Origin: Oleiagrimonas citrea | GTDB lineage: Bacteria > Pseudomonadota > Gammaproteobacteria > Xanthomonadales > Rhodanobacteraceae | Length of the DNA: 64,000 nucleotides | Direction: 5' to 3' | NCBI RefSeq assembly: GCF_012395255.1 | Contig: NZ_JAAZQD010000004.1 | Coordinates: 124,001 to 188,000 of the forward strand | Part shown: positions 30,590 through 40,711 of the stretch, in pieces | Position numbering within the stretch: position 1 is the stretch's first letter | How the letters are laid out: the number at the start of each line of letters is the position of its first letter | Notes under the pieces: generated by a model | Told to the model about the DNA's origin: nothing | Database searches by the model: none | Seen by the model: only the letters and a program-made list of their open reading frames with translations | Made by a program: the position numbers and the translations under genes

Positions 30590-31276
30590 TCAAACGATAC
30601 GGGTATCCAGCTCGGCGATGCCTGTCAGTTCGGCGTGCAGACAGTCGCTGCGATGCAGGGCGGCGACGCCCGCCGGCGTGCCGGTGAAAATCAGGTCACC
30701 GGCTTTCAGTTCGAACAGACGCGACAGCTCGACGATGATCTCCGGCGTCGACCAGATCATGGAGGCGAGCGTGGTCTCCTGACGTGTTTCGCCGTTGACC
30801 TGCAGGCGCAGCACCGTATCGGCGTCCGGTACACCCTGCGCAATCGGGCGCAGGGTCGAGACCGGCGCGGAGTGATCGAAGGCCTTGGCCACGTCCCAGG
30901 GCAGCCCTTTTTCCTTGGCGCGAGCCTGCAGGTCGCGGCGAGTCAGGTCCAGACCGACGCCGTATCCGAAGATGGCGGCCTGCGCGGCATCCGGGTCCAG
31001 GTCGCGTCCGCCGCGCGCCAGCGCCACGATCATTTCCACTTCGTGGTGCAGATCCTCGGTGGCGGGGGGGTATGGCGTGTTGGCGCCGTCGGTGACGATG
31101 GCGTCGGCCGGCTTGGTGAAGAACACGGGCTGTTTGCGATCCACGCTGGCGCCCATTTCCTTGGCGTGATCGGCATAGTTGCGGCCGATGCAGAAGATGC
31201 GGCGGACGGGGAAGCGCCGGTCGCTGCCGAGCACCGGGATGCTGGCGGGTTCGGGAGCGGGGATGACATGGGCCAT
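30590..31276 (-). CDS. fumarylacetoacetate hydrolase family protein
   Basis: 228-residue FAH-fold enzyme, the short form (YcgM/FAHD1-like) that acts as acylpyruvase, oxaloacetate decarboxylase or 2-hydroxyhepta-diene isomerase. Metal ligands are visible: [10 protein letters not shown] (two Glu) and [12 protein letters not shown] (Asp), with [15 protein letters not shown] at the N-terminus and [12 protein letters not shown] near the end. The ATG at 31276 has GGAG upstream. Divergent from the ABC efflux operon, with a TGACA palindrome 35 bases before its start. Confidence 0.92.
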   Translation of the reverse strand: MAHVIPAPEPASIPVLGSDRRFPVRRIFCIGRNYADHAKEMGASVDRKQPVFFTKPADAIVTDGANTPYPPATEDLHHEVEMIVALARGGRDLDPDAAQAAIFGYGVGLDLTRRDLQARAKEKGLPWDVAKAFDHSAPVSTLRPIAQGVPDADTVLRLQVNGETRQETTLASMIWSTPEIIVELSRLFELKAGDLIFTGTPAGVAALHRSDCLHAELTGIAELDTRIV

Positions 31277-31310
31277 GGTGGATCTCCGGGCAAAGCGACA
31301 GCGTAACGAA

Positions 31311-31322
31311 TGACAGCTGTCA
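31311..31322. promoter_or_regulatory. palindrome TGACAGCTGTCA, candidate operator
   Basis: A perfect 12-base palindrome between the FAH gene and the ABC efflux operon. A second copy of the same half-sites (TGACA-CC-TGTCA) lies at 32671-32682, before the ATPase gene. No regulator gene is adjacent. Confidence 0.45.
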
Positions 31323-31411
31323 TGAAAGCCCTCTGATGGATCGCGCTTCCGCTGAGGGGGCGGGTGCGGCATGCTGGACGTGTTCGCGAATCGGGCGACG
31401 GGGAGCGCAAC

Positions 31412-32653
31412 GTGGACAACGACGACCTGCTCAAGCAACTACACATCGACCGCTCGCAGCGTGACGATCACGACACGGGGCCGAGACGCTGGCCCTGGAT
31501 CGTCGGCGCAGCGGTCGTGTTGGCGAGCATGCTCGCCGTCGGTGGCTGGGTGCTGCTCGGACGTGCTGCGGTCGCTGTGACGACGGTCACGGCTTCGGCG
31601 CCGGCCGCATCCGGGGAAGGGCAGGCCGTTCTGCAAGCCACCGGCTATGTCACCGCGCGTCGTCAGGCGACCGTCTCCGCGCAGATCGTCGGTACCTTGA
31701 CCGAGGTGCTGATCGAGGAAGGCGATCACGTGAAGAAGGGGCAGGTGCTGGCGCGCCTGGAGGACAGTGCGCAGGCGGCGCAGCTGCATGCGGCCGAGGC
31801 CAGTGCGCAGGCTGCGCAGGCGCAGACCCTGCAGACCCTGGCCGAGCTGCGCCAGGCGCGCAACGACATGGCGCGGCAGGACGATCTGGTCGCACGCGGC
31901 CTGGTCTCGACGCAGCAGGCGGAACAGGCGCGGACTCGTGTCGCGTCGCTGCAGGCGCAACTCAATGCCCAGCGCAAGCAAGCGAAGGCCGCGCAGGCGC
32001 AGGTGCGCGTGGCCCGGGTCAACTACAACTACACCGTGGTGCGTGCGCCGTTTTCCGGCGTGGTCACACAGAAGACGGCGCAAGTGGGCGAAATCATCGC
32101 CCCGGCGGCTGCGGGTGGCGGCTTCACCCGCACCGGCGTGGGCACCATCGTCGACATGGACTCGCTGGAAGTCGATGTCGACGTCAACGAGGCCTATATC
32201 GGCCGCGTGAAACCGGGCATGCCGGCCGAGGCCGTGCTGGACGCCTACCCGGACTGGACGATTCCCGCGCATGTCGTCGCCATCGTGCCGGCTGCCGACC
32301 GCGGCAAAGCCACAGTGAAGGTGCGGGTGGCGCTGGAAAGCAAGGACGCGCGCATCATTCCGGACATGGGCGTGCGCGTGTCCTTCCTGGAGAAGCAGCC
32401 CGAGCGCATCGGCGATACACCGAAGGGCGTGCTGGTGCCGGCCACCGCCATCGTGCAGCGCGATGGACGTTCGGTGCTCTTCCGCATCGAAGATGGACAC
32501 GCACGTCTGCAGGCCGTGTCGCCGGCCAAGCAGACCTACGGCGACCTGCGTCTGCTGCCCGCCGGTCTTGCGGTGGGCACGCGTGTCATAGACCGTCCGC
32601 CGGCTTCGCTGCGTGACGGCGACAAGGTCAAGAGCGCGTCCGATACGCGCTGA
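31412..32653 (+). CDS. efflux periplasmic adaptor (HlyD/MacA type)
   Basis: Membrane-fusion protein that bridges the inner-membrane ABC permeases encoded downstream to an outer-membrane channel. 413 residues from the GTG at 31412 (GGGGAG seven bases upstream): cytoplasmic start, membrane helix about 30-50, lipoyl half-motifs GYVTARRQATVSAQIVGTL and VVRAPFSGVVTQKTAQVGEI, a long Ala/Gln-rich coiled-coil hairpin between them (about 120-195), and a beta-barrel domain. Cargo unknown. Confidence 0.9.
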   Translation: MDNDDLLKQLHIDRSQRDDHDTGPRRWPWIVGAAVVLASMLAVGGWVLLGRAAVAVTTVTASAPAASGEGQAVLQATGYVTARRQATVSAQIVGTLTEVLIEEGDHVKKGQVLARLEDSAQAAQLHAAEASAQAAQAQTLQTLAELRQARNDMARQDDLVARGLVSTQQAEQARTRVASLQAQLNAQRKQAKAAQAQVRVARVNYNYTVVRAPFSGVVTQKTAQVGEIIAPAAAGGGFTRTGVGTIVDMDSLEVDVDVNEAYIGRVKPGMPAEAVLDAYPDWTIPAHVVAIVPAADRGKATVKVRVALESKDARIIPDMGVRVSFLEKQPERIGDTPKGVLVPATAIVQRDGRSVLFRIEDGHARLQAVSPAKQTYGDLRLLPAGLAVGTRVIDRPPASLRDGDKVKSASDTR

Positions 32654-32670
32654 GCCGCGTCGTGCGCGGG

Positions 32671-32682
32671 TGACACCTGTCA
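32671..32682. promoter_or_regulatory. second TGACA-N2-TGTCA palindrome
   Basis: TGACACCTGTCA, 18 bases after the adaptor stop and 163 bases before the ATPase start. It shares both half-sites with the palindrome at 31311-31322, suggesting a common regulator and an internal promoter. The rest of the 192-base gap shows nothing else. Confidence 0.4.
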
Positions 32683-32845
32683 TCCGCAATGCTTGATGCT
32701 CGGCCCTTTGTCGGACTGCGGCCGCCGGGCAAGCTGTGCAAGACTGCCGTGGGGTAGGGCGGCATCGATTCGACGACGGCGCGCGCGATCATCGCGCAGC
32801 GCGACGGAATGATCTTCAGCGACATCAGTGGCGGGGAGCTTCATC

Positions 32846-33532
32846 ATGGGAACGTTGATCGACATTCAAGACGTCAGCAAGACCTATGCGCGCGGCAAGC
32901 AGAAGGTCGAGGTGCTGCACCACATCGATCTGCAGGTGGCCGAGGGCGATTTCCTGGCCCTGATGGGGCCGTCGGGTTCGGGCAAGACCACGCTGCTGAA
33001 TCTGATCGGCGGCCTGGACGTGCCGACTGGCGGCAGCATCACGGTCGGCGACAAGCGCATTGACCAGCTCGGTGCCAATGCGCTGGCCCGCTGGCGCGCC
33101 TCGAACGTGGGCTTCATCTTCCAGTTCTACAACCTGATGCCGATGCTCACCGCGCAGCGCAACGTCGAGCTGCCGCTGCTGCTGACCAAGCTGTCGGCCG
33201 CGCAGCGCAGGAACAACGCAGGCATCGCCCTGAAGCTGGTGGGCCTGGAGGAGCGCGTCACGCACAAGCCGTCCGAGCTGTCGGGCGGCCAGCAGCAACG
33301 TGTGGCAATCGCGCGGGCCATCGTTTCGGACCCGACCCTGCTGGTCTGCGACGAACCGACCGGCGATCTGGATCGCGAATCAGCCGAGGAGGTACTCGGT
33401 CTGCTGCGCACACTCAATCGCGAGCACGGCAAGACCATCGTGATGGTCACGCATGACCCCAAGGCGGCCGAGTACGCCGATCACATCCTGCATCTGGACA
33501 AGGGCACGCTGGTGGAGCAGGCCACGGCCTGA
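32846..33532 (+). CDS. ABC transporter ATP-binding protein (MacB/LolD type)
   Basis: 228-residue ATPase powering the two FtsX-type permeases that follow. Walker [10 protein letters not shown] (about 40-48), Q-loop [11 protein letters not shown], signature LSGGQQQR, Walker [13 protein letters not shown] and H-loop THD are intact. The ATG at 32846 has GGGGAG upstream; an earlier in-frame GTG at 32828 is less likely. Confidence 0.93.
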   Translation: MGTLIDIQDVSKTYARGKQKVEVLHHIDLQVAEGDFLALMGPSGSGKTTLLNLIGGLDVPTGGSITVGDKRIDQLGANALARWRASNVGFIFQFYNLMPMLTAQRNVELPLLLTKLSAAQRRNNAGIALKLVGLEERVTHKPSELSGGQQQRVAIARAIVSDPTLLVCDEPTGDLDRESAEEVLGLLRTLNREHGKTIVMVTHDPKAAEYADHILHLDKGTLVEQATA

Positions 33533-33569
33533 GGGTCGTGAATGCCGTTTACGTGGGAGGGGACGCCAC

Positions 33570-34733
33570 ATGAAATACCTGCATCTGATTTGGGCCGCGC
33601 TGTTCCGTCGCAAGACGCGGACGATCCTGACCATCGTCTCGATCGTCGCGGCCTTTCTGTTGTTCGGCATGCTGGACTCGGTGCGCACGGCGTTCGAGAG
33701 CGGCAGCACCAGCGCGGTCGGCGCGCGACGGCTGGTCACTTCGTCGCGTTACTCGATCATCCAGCCGCTGCCGCAGGCGCTGCGCAACCGCATCGCCGCG
33801 ATACCCGGCGTGCGCAAGGTCGGCTACGCGAACTGGTTCGGCGGTGTGTATCAGGACCCGAAGAACTTCGTCTTCAGCTATGCCATCAGCCCGGAATACC
33901 TGGACCTGTATCCGGAGATCCTGCTCGATCCGGCGCAGCGCAAGGCGTTCGACGCCACGCGCACCGGCGCGGTGGTCGGGCGCACGCTGGCCAAGCGCTA
34001 TGGCTGGAAGGTCGGCGACAAGATTCCGCTGCAATCGACCATCTTCCCGCAGAAGAATGGCGACAAGACCTGGCCGATGGACATCGTCGGCATCTTCGAT
34101 GTGAGCAAGGACGCGGCCAACGGACTGGATCAGGCGTTGTTCTTCCACTGGACCTATTTCAACGAGGCCAACGCCTTCGGTCAGGGCACGGTGGGTTGGT
34201 ACATCGAGGAACTGTCCGATCCGGCACTGGCTGATCGAACCGCCAACCGCATCGACGCGCTTTCGGCCAACTCGCCCAACGAGACCAAGACGCAGACCGA
34301 GCAGGCCTTCCAGGCTTCCTTCGCCAAGCAGATCGGCAACATCGGCCTGATCGTGGTCGGCATCATGGGTGCTGTGTTCTTCACCCTGATTCTGCTGGCC
34401 GGCAACACCATGGCGCAGGCGGTGCGCGAGCGCACTTCGGAGCTGGCGGTGCTGAAGACCATCGGGTTCTCCAGTCGCAGCGTCCTGATGATGGTACTTG
34501 CCGAATCCGTGCTGCTGCTGCTGATCGGTGGGCTCATCGGACTCGGCGTGGCGTCGGCGCTCGGACCGCTGGTTACCCAGGGCAGCGGCGGGCTGGTGAA
34601 TCTGCCGTCACTGGGAGCGGCCACCTGGGGCATGGGCGTCGCGCTGATGGTGCTGATCGGGCTGCTGGTCGGTGCGCTGCCGGCGCTGCGCGGCATGCGT
34701 CTGAACATTGTCGATGCACTGGCTGGACGTTGA
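33570..34733 (+). CDS. ABC transporter permease (FtsX/MacB type)
   Basis: 387 residues with one N-terminal membrane helix (about 18-36), a MacB-PCD-like periplasmic domain (about 45-265) and three C-terminal helices of the FtsX domain, where RTSELAVLKTIGFSSRSVLMMV is the conserved coupling helix. Strong GGGAGGGG ribosome site. Forms a heterodimer with the next gene product, a common design in xanthomonad efflux operons. Confidence 0.9.
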   Translation: MKYLHLIWAALFRRKTRTILTIVSIVAAFLLFGMLDSVRTAFESGSTSAVGARRLVTSSRYSIIQPLPQALRNRIAAIPGVRKVGYANWFGGVYQDPKNFVFSYAISPEYLDLYPEILLDPAQRKAFDATRTGAVVGRTLAKRYGWKVGDKIPLQSTIFPQKNGDKTWPMDIVGIFDVSKDAANGLDQALFFHWTYFNEANAFGQGTVGWYIEELSDPALADRTANRIDALSANSPNETKTQTEQAFQASFAKQIGNIGLIVVGIMGAVFFTLILLAGNTMAQAVRERTSELAVLKTIGFSSRSVLMMVLAESVLLLLIGGLIGLGVASALGPLVTQGSGGLVNLPSLGAATWGMGVALMVLIGLLVGALPALRGMRLNIVDALAGR

Positions 34734-34743
34734 GGAGATTGTC

Positions 34744-36066
34744 ATGCGGACTTTCAAGCGTTTTCTCGTCAATGCCGGTCTGGTGATCGCGTTGGTCGTC
34801 GCGGTGGGACTCTGGGTCAGGATGCCGTGGATCGGTGCCGTGGCGATCGCCGTGGCCCTGGTGTTCTGGCTGGTGCTGGCGCGCAGTGGCCGTCGGACGC
34901 TCTCGGTGACGCAGGTCGGATTGAGCACGCTGGGTCAACGTCTCGGCGCCTCGTCGGTGATCGTCATCGGCATTGCCGGCGTGGTCGGTGTGCTGGTGGC
35001 GCTGCTGGCCATGGCCGAGGGCTTCCAGAGCACCCTGCAGCGCACCGGTTCGGACGACACCGCCATCGTGCTGCGCGGCGGCTCGCAGGCCGAGCTCAAC
35101 TCGGTGCTCGGCCGCAACGACGTGGACATCATCTCGCAGGCGGCGGGCGTCGCCCGCGACGCGTCCGGCAAGCCGATCGCCTCGCCGGAAGTGGTGGTGG
35201 TTGCCAATCTGCCGAAGAAGAGCGACGCCAGCATCGAGGCGAATGTGCAGATCCGCGGCGTCGGCGAGCAGGCGTGGGCGTTGCGGCCGAACGTCACCCT
35301 GATCGACGGTCGGCGATTCAAGCCGGGATTGCGCGAACTGGTGGTCGGCCAGGGCGCGCAGCGCCAGTTTGCCGGGCTGACGGTGGGCCACCAGCTGCGC
35401 CTGGGCGGTCAGGAATGGACCGTGGTCGGCACGTTCGTCTCCCATGACTCGCATGATTCCGAACTCTGGGGCGATGTGAAGACCGTGGCCTCCGCCTACC
35501 GGCGCGGCAGCAGCGTGCAATCGGTGACGGCCAAGCTGACATCGCCGGCGGCCTTCGACACGTTCAAGGCGGCGCTGACCAGCGATCCGCGCCTGAAAGT
35601 CGACGCCAGTACCACGCGTACCTATTTCGCCAAACAGTCGGAGAACCTGACCAAGACGCTGCGCATCGTCGGACTCGTGGTCGGCATCATCATGGCGATC
35701 GGCGCGGTGTTCGGCGCGCTCAACACCATGTTCGCGGCCGTTGCGACGCGGGCGCGCGAGATCGCGACCCTGCGCGCGATCGGCTTCCGCAGCGTGCCGG
35801 TGGTGGTGTCGGTGATGCTGGAGACGCTGCTGCTGGCGGCGCTGGGTGGTCTGCTCGGTGGGCTGGTGACGTGGTTGATCTTCAATGGCTACACCGCATC
35901 CACACTGGGTGCGAACTTCAGCCAGGTGGTGTTCCAGTTCCGCGTCTCCCCGGGACTGCTCTGGAACGGACTGAAGTGGGCGCTGGCCATCGGCTTCATC
36001 GGCGGACTGTTCCCTGCCGTGCGCGCGGCGCGGTTGCCGGTGACGACGGCTCTGCGCGAGTCCTGA
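34744..36066 (+). CDS. ABC transporter permease (FtsX/MacB type), second subunit
   Basis: 440 residues. Differs from its partner in having two or three extra N-terminal hydrophobic segments (about 12-50 and 75-95) before the periplasmic domain. The C-terminal FtsX domain contains the coupling helix AREIATLRAIGFRSVPVVVS and ends ARLPVTTALRES. Starts ten bases after the first permease with GGAG upstream. Confidence 0.9.
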   Translation: MRTFKRFLVNAGLVIALVVAVGLWVRMPWIGAVAIAVALVFWLVLARSGRRTLSVTQVGLSTLGQRLGASSVIVIGIAGVVGVLVALLAMAEGFQSTLQRTGSDDTAIVLRGGSQAELNSVLGRNDVDIISQAAGVARDASGKPIASPEVVVVANLPKKSDASIEANVQIRGVGEQAWALRPNVTLIDGRRFKPGLRELVVGQGAQRQFAGLTVGHQLRLGGQEWTVVGTFVSHDSHDSELWGDVKTVASAYRRGSSVQSVTAKLTSPAAFDTFKAALTSDPRLKVDASTTRTYFAKQSENLTKTLRIVGLVVGIIMAIGAVFGALNTMFAAVATRAREIATLRAIGFRSVPVVVSVMLETLLLAALGGLLGGLVTWLIFNGYTASTLGANFSQVVFQFRVSPGLLWNGLKWALAIGFIGGLFPAVRAARLPVTTALRES

Positions 36067-36077
36067 CGGAGCGAGCT

Positions 36078-36998
36078 TCAGCCGCCGGCTTTCGCGGCAC
36101 GCGCCGCGCGTCCGCGCGAGAAGATCACGATGGCGACGCCGACCAGGATCACCGCCATGCCCGCCAGGTCGACTGGGCCGACGTGTTCGCCGCCGAGCAT
36201 CAGGCCGAACAGCACGGCCACGGGCGGATTGACGTAGGCGTAGCTGGTCGACAGCGCCGGGCGCACGGTCTTCAGCAGATAGACATAGGAGCTGAAGCCG
36301 ATCAGCGAACCGAACACGACCAGGTAGCCGATCGCCAGCGTGGCATGCAGTTCGGGATGCGCGGGCAGGCGCTCGCCGGTGAGGAAGGCCGTGAGGGTGA
36401 GCGCGATGCTGGCGCACAGCATCTGCGCGGCGGTGTTCATGGGGCCGGCCGGCATGTCCTGGCGGCGGCTCCACGAGGAGCCGAAGGCCCACAGCGCAGC
36501 GGCACTGACGAGGGCCAGTGCGCCGAGACGCGATCCGGACAGCGTGCTGCCAAGATTCAGCACCACCACGCCGATGAAGCCGATGACCAGACCGAGGATT
36601 TCATTGCGTTGCGGCCACTCGCCGTAGAAACCGTTGAACAGCGTGGCGAACAGCGGCATCGAGGCCACCGCGACGGCGGCGATGCCCGAACTGACGCTCT
36701 GCTCCGCGTAGCAGACCAGACCATTGCCGCCGAGCAGCAGGAGGGTGCCGGTGATGGCGGCGTTGCGCCATTGCCGTCGCGTCGGCGGCGCGGCGCCGCG
36801 CAGTCGCAGCCAGGCATACAGCAGGACGCCGGCGAGGGCGAAGCGGATCGCCGCCAGCATGAACGGGGGCCAGCTGACCAGCGCGAAACGGATGCCGAGG
36901 TAGGTCGAGCCCCACACCACGTACAGCGAGACCAGCGCCAGAGGCACCAGCCAGCGTTGCTCGGCCGGGGCAGCCGGGGAGTCTGCGGTCGGGGTCAT
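36078..36998 (-). CDS. EamA/DMT family transporter (YedA-like)
   Basis: 306-residue drug/metabolite exporter with ten predicted membrane helices in two EamA repeats. The first helix has VVWGSTYLGIRFAL, typical of YedA/RhaT relatives; the second repeat contains SYAYVNPPVAVLFGLMLGGE. Possible substrates include amino acids or metabolites; none can be assigned. Convergent with the ABC permease gene. Confidence 0.92.
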   Translation of the reverse strand: MTPTADSPAAPAEQRWLVPLALVSLYVVWGSTYLGIRFALVSWPPFMLAAIRFALAGVLLYAWLRLRGAAPPTRRQWRNAAITGTLLLLGGNGLVCYAEQSVSSGIAAVAVASMPLFATLFNGFYGEWPQRNEILGLVIGFIGVVVLNLGSTLSGSRLGALALVSAAALWAFGSSWSRRQDMPAGPMNTAAQMLCASIALTLTAFLTGERLPAHPELHATLAIGYLVVFGSLIGFSSYVYLLKTVRPALSTSYAYVNPPVAVLFGLMLGGEHVGPVDLAGMAVILVGVAIVIFSRGRAARAAKAGG

Positions 36999-37069
36999 GC
37001 GCGCATCGGATCAGGGGACGGGCGCGCAGTGTAGCGCTGTCGGGCCGGCAACGCCCGAGTGAACGCGGG

Positions 37070-37351
37070 TCAGGAGTGCCGGACGTGGCGACTTTCGCGG
37101 ATCACCACGTACTCGCCTTCCAGCACCTCTGGATCGGCCGGGCGTGAGCCGTCATCCGGCGCGTTGCCGTCGGCATGGCGGCCGCGCCAGGCGCGTACCA
37201 GCATCAGCACGCCGCCGACGGCCACCAGCACGGCCAGCGCGATCAGACCGAAGACCAGCAGGGCGCCGAACACGGCCAAGCCCAGCAGCGCCAGCGCCAG
37301 ACGGGCGAGTGGGTGGCGGGGGCGTTGCAGGATGAACAAGCGCGTGCGCAT
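37070..37351 (-). CDS. small membrane protein of unknown function
   Basis: 93 residues, not a family I recognise. Basic N-terminus (MRTRLFILQRPRHPLARL), one long hydrophobic stretch of about 35 residues (17-52) that could form one long or two short helices, then a charged soluble tail ending EVLEGEYVVIRESR. The EVLEGEYxVI ending is seen in several xanthomonad small membrane proteins. Divergent from the Rieske gene with 55 bases between the starts. Confidence 0.65.
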   Translation of the reverse strand: MRTRLFILQRPRHPLARLALALLGLAVFGALLVFGLIALAVLVAVGGVLMLVRAWRGRHADGNAPDDGSRPADPEVLEGEYVVIRESRHVRHS

Positions 37352-37406
37352 GGCAATTCTCGCAAGAAGCTACAATCTCGCCTTCCACCATGAGGTCGAT
37401 GACGCC

Positions 37407-37772
37407 GTGACACAAGTGCCAGAGGTTGCCGATTCCGTTTTTCCCGTGCATCTGTGTGCGGTGGAAGATGTCGCCGAAGGTGCCGCGATCGGCATCGAAA
37501 AGGAGCTTTCCGGCGAGCAACATGCCTTCATCGTGACCTGTGCGGACGGCCAGATCCACGCTTACCACAATGTCTGCCCCCACGCGGGCCGGCGGCTGGA
37601 CTGGGCGCCGGGCCGTTTCCTGCTGAAGGATCGTGTGCTGGTCTGCGCTGCGCACGGCGCCAGCTTCCGCATCGAGAGCGGCCTGTGCACGGGTGGCCCG
37701 TGTCAGGGCGACCATCTGGCGCGCGTGGGCATCGAGATCGAGAACGACGAGGTGCTCCTGACCGGCCTCTAG
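37407..37772 (+). CDS. Rieske (2Fe-2S) domain protein
   Basis: 121-residue soluble ferredoxin-like Rieske protein. Cluster ligands are complete: CPH (Cys57, His59) and CAAH (Cys80, His83). A single domain of this size resembles the ferredoxin components of oxygenases or small nitrite-reductase-like (NirD) proteins. No oxygenase is next to it. The GTG at 37407 with GAGG eleven bases upstream is the likely start; the frame is open further upstream. Confidence 0.88.
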   Translation: MTQVPEVADSVFPVHLCAVEDVAEGAAIGIEKELSGEQHAFIVTCADGQIHAYHNVCPHAGRRLDWAPGRFLLKDRVLVCAAHGASFRIESGLCTGGPCQGDHLARVGIEIENDEVLLTGL

Positions 37773-37779
37773 GCGCGGG

Positions 37780-39636
37780 TCAGTGGTACATCAGATTGAT
37801 GCCGACCAGTGTTGCAGCCAGCATCAGAATGGTCAGCGGCAGGCCGACGCGAAGGAAATCGCGTGAGCGGTAGCCGCCCGGTCCGGCGATCATCATCAGC
37901 GCCGGGTGACCCGAGCTGATCAGGAAGGTGTTGGACGAGGACAGCGCCACGATCAGCGCGTAGGCGGCCGGGTTGCCGCCGGTCGCCACGGCCACGCTGA
38001 TGGCGATGGGCACCATCATCACCGTGGCACCGACGTTCGACATCACCTGCGAGAACAGCAGCGTCAGTACGGCGATGGCCAGTTGCAGCGACCATTGCGG
38101 GGCGCCGTGCGAGTAGTGCAGCACTTCCTGCGCCAACCAGGCGGCGGCGCCCGTGGAGTCCATCGACCAGCCCAGCGGAATCAGGCAGGCGGTGACGAAG
38201 ATGGTCTTCCAGTTCACTGCGCGGTAGGCCTCGTCCATGGTCAGCACGCCCGTGAGCAGCATGCCGATCGCGCCGCTCATCATGGCCACCGGCAGGTCCA
38301 GGTCGGTGAAGAGGGCCAGCCCCATCGCCAGCAGGAAGAAGCCCAGCGCCTGCCACAGCTTGCCCGGGCGCTGCTCGACCTTGGGCACGTCGGTGATGAC
38401 GACCAGGTCGCGGTCGGCCTGCATCATCGCCAGGTCGTTCCAGTGGCTGTGCAGCACCAGGGTGTCGCCGGCGCGCAGGCTGATGCCGCGGATGTCCTCG
38501 CGGAACACCTGCTCGCCGCGGTTGACCGCCAGCACTGCAATGCCGAAGCGCTTGCGCAGGTGCAGGTCGCCGATGCGCTGCTTGATGACGCTGGAGCTGG
38601 GCGGTACCACCGCCTCGGAAATGCCCGCACGGGCCGGGTTGAACAGGTCGGCCAGCTGGCGCATGCGCGGCGAGACCCGGCACAGCTGATTGTTGGCGAA
38701 TTCGTTGACCTGTTCGCGCGCGCCGAGCACGCCGAGCACGGTGCCGACCCAGATCATCTCCTCGGCCGGCGGCGCCATGCGCGATTCGTTGCCGTTCTTC
38801 ATGGCCAGGATCAGCGGCGCGCCGTGCAGCTGTTCCACCTCGCCCACGCTCATGCCGACCAGCGCGCTCTCGGCGGTGACGGTCAGTTCGGCGGGTGTGC
38901 CGACGATGCCGTAGGTCTCGGCGAAGTAGCTCTCGGTACGGCCCGGCGTGACTTTCTGCCGGTCGTCCTCGCGCGCCGGCAGCAGGCGTTTGGCGAACAG
39001 TGCGAAGTAGGTAACGCCGATCACGGCCAGGGTCACACCGATGGGGGTCACGCTGAACAGGCTGAAGCGGGCGATGGTGTGCGCGCCGGGCGGCAGATTG
39101 CGGTTGGCGCTGGCGATCAGGTCGTTCAGCAGGATCAGCGGCGAGTTGGCGATCAGCGTGGTGTTGGTGGCGGTGAGGATGCAGAACGCCATCGGTAGCA
39201 GCATGCGCGTCAGCGGTACGCCGGTGCGTGCGGACAGGCGGCTGGTGACCGGAATCATCAGCGCCGCCAGCGCCTGGCTGGGGATGATGGCGCTGAACAC
39301 GCTGGTCACGCCGTTGACGACGATGCCCAGCCGCGACTCGCGTCCGCCGGACATGCGCATGACGAAGGCCGCGGCCTTGGACAGCGCGCCGGCGCGATCC
39401 AGTCCCGCGCCCATGATCATGATCGCCAGGATGGCGATCACCGCGTTGCCGGCGAACCCCTGAAACACCTGCGTGGCCGGCATGAGTCCGGTCAGGCCGA
39501 TCACCACCACCACCAGCAGCGCGACCATGTCCGCGCGGATCCACTCCAGCACCAGCATGGCCATGGTGAAGGCCACCAGCCCGAGGACCAGGATCATGTC
39601 GGGAGTCAGTGTCATGCCGGCGGCGGTGCTGTCCAT
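37780..39636 (-). CDS. SLC13/DASS family permease with two RCK-C domains
   Basis: 618-residue transporter. About eleven membrane segments in two halves carry the citrate/DASS-type motifs (TATNTTLIANSP and MSNVGATVMMVPIA), separated by a soluble loop of two TrkA-C (RCK_C) regulatory domains (about residues 215-400, including LHLRKRFGIAVLAVNRGEQVFREDI). This is the architecture of bacterial SLC13 permeases possibly for sulfate or dicarboxylates. An alternative start seven codons downstream exists; neither has a strong ribosome site. Confidence 0.92.
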   Translation of the reverse strand: MDSTAAGMTLTPDMILVLGLVAFTMAMLVLEWIRADMVALLVVVVIGLTGLMPATQVFQGFAGNAVIAILAIMIMGAGLDRAGALSKAAAFVMRMSGGRESRLGIVVNGVTSVFSAIIPSQALAALMIPVTSRLSARTGVPLTRMLLPMAFCILTATNTTLIANSPLILLNDLIASANRNLPPGAHTIARFSLFSVTPIGVTLAVIGVTYFALFAKRLLPAREDDRQKVTPGRTESYFAETYGIVGTPAELTVTAESALVGMSVGEVEQLHGAPLILAMKNGNESRMAPPAEEMIWVGTVLGVLGAREQVNEFANNQLCRVSPRMRQLADLFNPARAGISEAVVPPSSSVIKQRIGDLHLRKRFGIAVLAVNRGEQVFREDIRGISLRAGDTLVLHSHWNDLAMMQADRDLVVITDVPKVEQRPGKLWQALGFFLLAMGLALFTDLDLPVAMMSGAIGMLLTGVLTMDEAYRAVNWKTIFVTACLIPLGWSMDSTGAAAWLAQEVLHYSHGAPQWSLQLAIAVLTLLFSQVMSNVGATVMMVPIAISVAVATGGNPAAYALIVALSSSNTFLISSGHPALMMIAGPGGYRSRDFLRVGLPLTILMLAATLVGINLMYH

Positions 39637-39763
39637 GGGGGCGTCGTCGTGGCGGACCGTTCAGCGCCGCTCGCGTGCGGCCGGGCGCTGCGTGGCGGGT
39701 GGAATCGGGCGTCGGATCAATGCGTTCACCGCGATGCGTGTCCGAGGGGGCTCGTGAAAAGGC

Positions 39764-40477
39764 TCATTGGCGTTCGTAGATCAGGTCGCAGACGTCGTGA
39801 CCGAGTCGCAGGCCACGGCGTTCGAAATGCGTCTCGATGCGCCAGGCCGGTCGTTCCGATACGTTGCCCGGTCCTTCCCGGTTGCGCCATGCGGAGGAGG
39901 CTTCCATGACTTCGATCATGTGTTCAGCATACTCGGCCCAGTCGGTGGCTAGGTGCAACAGGCCACCTGGCCGTACGCGCGTGGCGATCAGGGCGACGAA
40001 GTCGGGCTGGATCAGGCGTCGCTTGTGGTGCCGCTTCTTCGGCCACGGGTCGGGGAACCACACGCGCACTTCGTCCAGGCTCTCGGGCGCGATCTCCTCG
40101 CGCAGCACTTCGACGGCGTCATGGCGGTAGATGCGCACGTTCGTGGCTTCGGCCTCGGCCAGAGCGTTCATGAGTCGTCCGACGCCCGGTCGGTGCACTT
40201 CGACGCCGATGTAGTCACGGTCCGGATCGTGGGTCGCCGCCCAGGCCAGGGCCTCGCCGTTGCCGAAGCCGATCTCCAGCACACGCGGTGCACGGCGGTC
40301 GAACACCGCGTCCAGATCCCGTGGCTGGCCCTTGTAGTCCAGGCCGAAACGCGCCCAGTGCGCATCGAAGGCGCGTTGCTGGGCCGGCGTGATGCGGCCT
40401 TCACGCAGCACGAAGCTGCGCACGGGACGGCGGCGGTCGGTGTCCTTGTGGTCGCTGGACGGATCGGAACCAGTCAT
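39764..40477 (-). CDS. trmB: tRNA (guanine-N7)-methyltransferase
   Basis: Makes m7G46 in the tRNA variable loop using SAM. 237 residues: SAM-binding [16 protein letters not shown], then [15 protein letters not shown], the active-site stretch [17 protein letters not shown] and the C-terminal TKFERRG-like [14 protein letters not shown]. Complete and of normal length. The downstream side faces SLC13 with a 127-base gap that shows nothing notable. Confidence 0.96.
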   Translation of the reverse strand: MTGSDPSSDHKDTDRRRPVRSFVLREGRITPAQQRAFDAHWARFGLDYKGQPRDLDAVFDRRAPRVLEIGFGNGEALAWAATHDPDRDYIGVEVHRPGVGRLMNALAEAEATNVRIYRHDAVEVLREEIAPESLDEVRVWFPDPWPKKRHHKRRLIQPDFVALIATRVRPGGLLHLATDWAEYAEHMIEVMEASSAWRNREGPGNVSERPAWRIETHFERRGLRLGHDVCDLIYERQ

Positions 40478-40711
40478 CGCTCGCGCTCCGGGGCGGCGAT
40501 CGACGCGAAGATGTGCATCGGAATACCTTGTCGAATCGGGTGTTTCGGGCGTGCGCGCCTATCGGTCGAAGCGTGCGCGTTCCGGACGGCCGGCAACAGC
40601 CGGGTGCCGGATCGCGATGCGCGGTCGAGAAGGCGGACCCCCATGCGCGCATTGTAGCCGAGCGTGCCGCGCCGATGCGTGTCGTCGGTTCGCGCGTTTG
40701 CGACATCGGGC

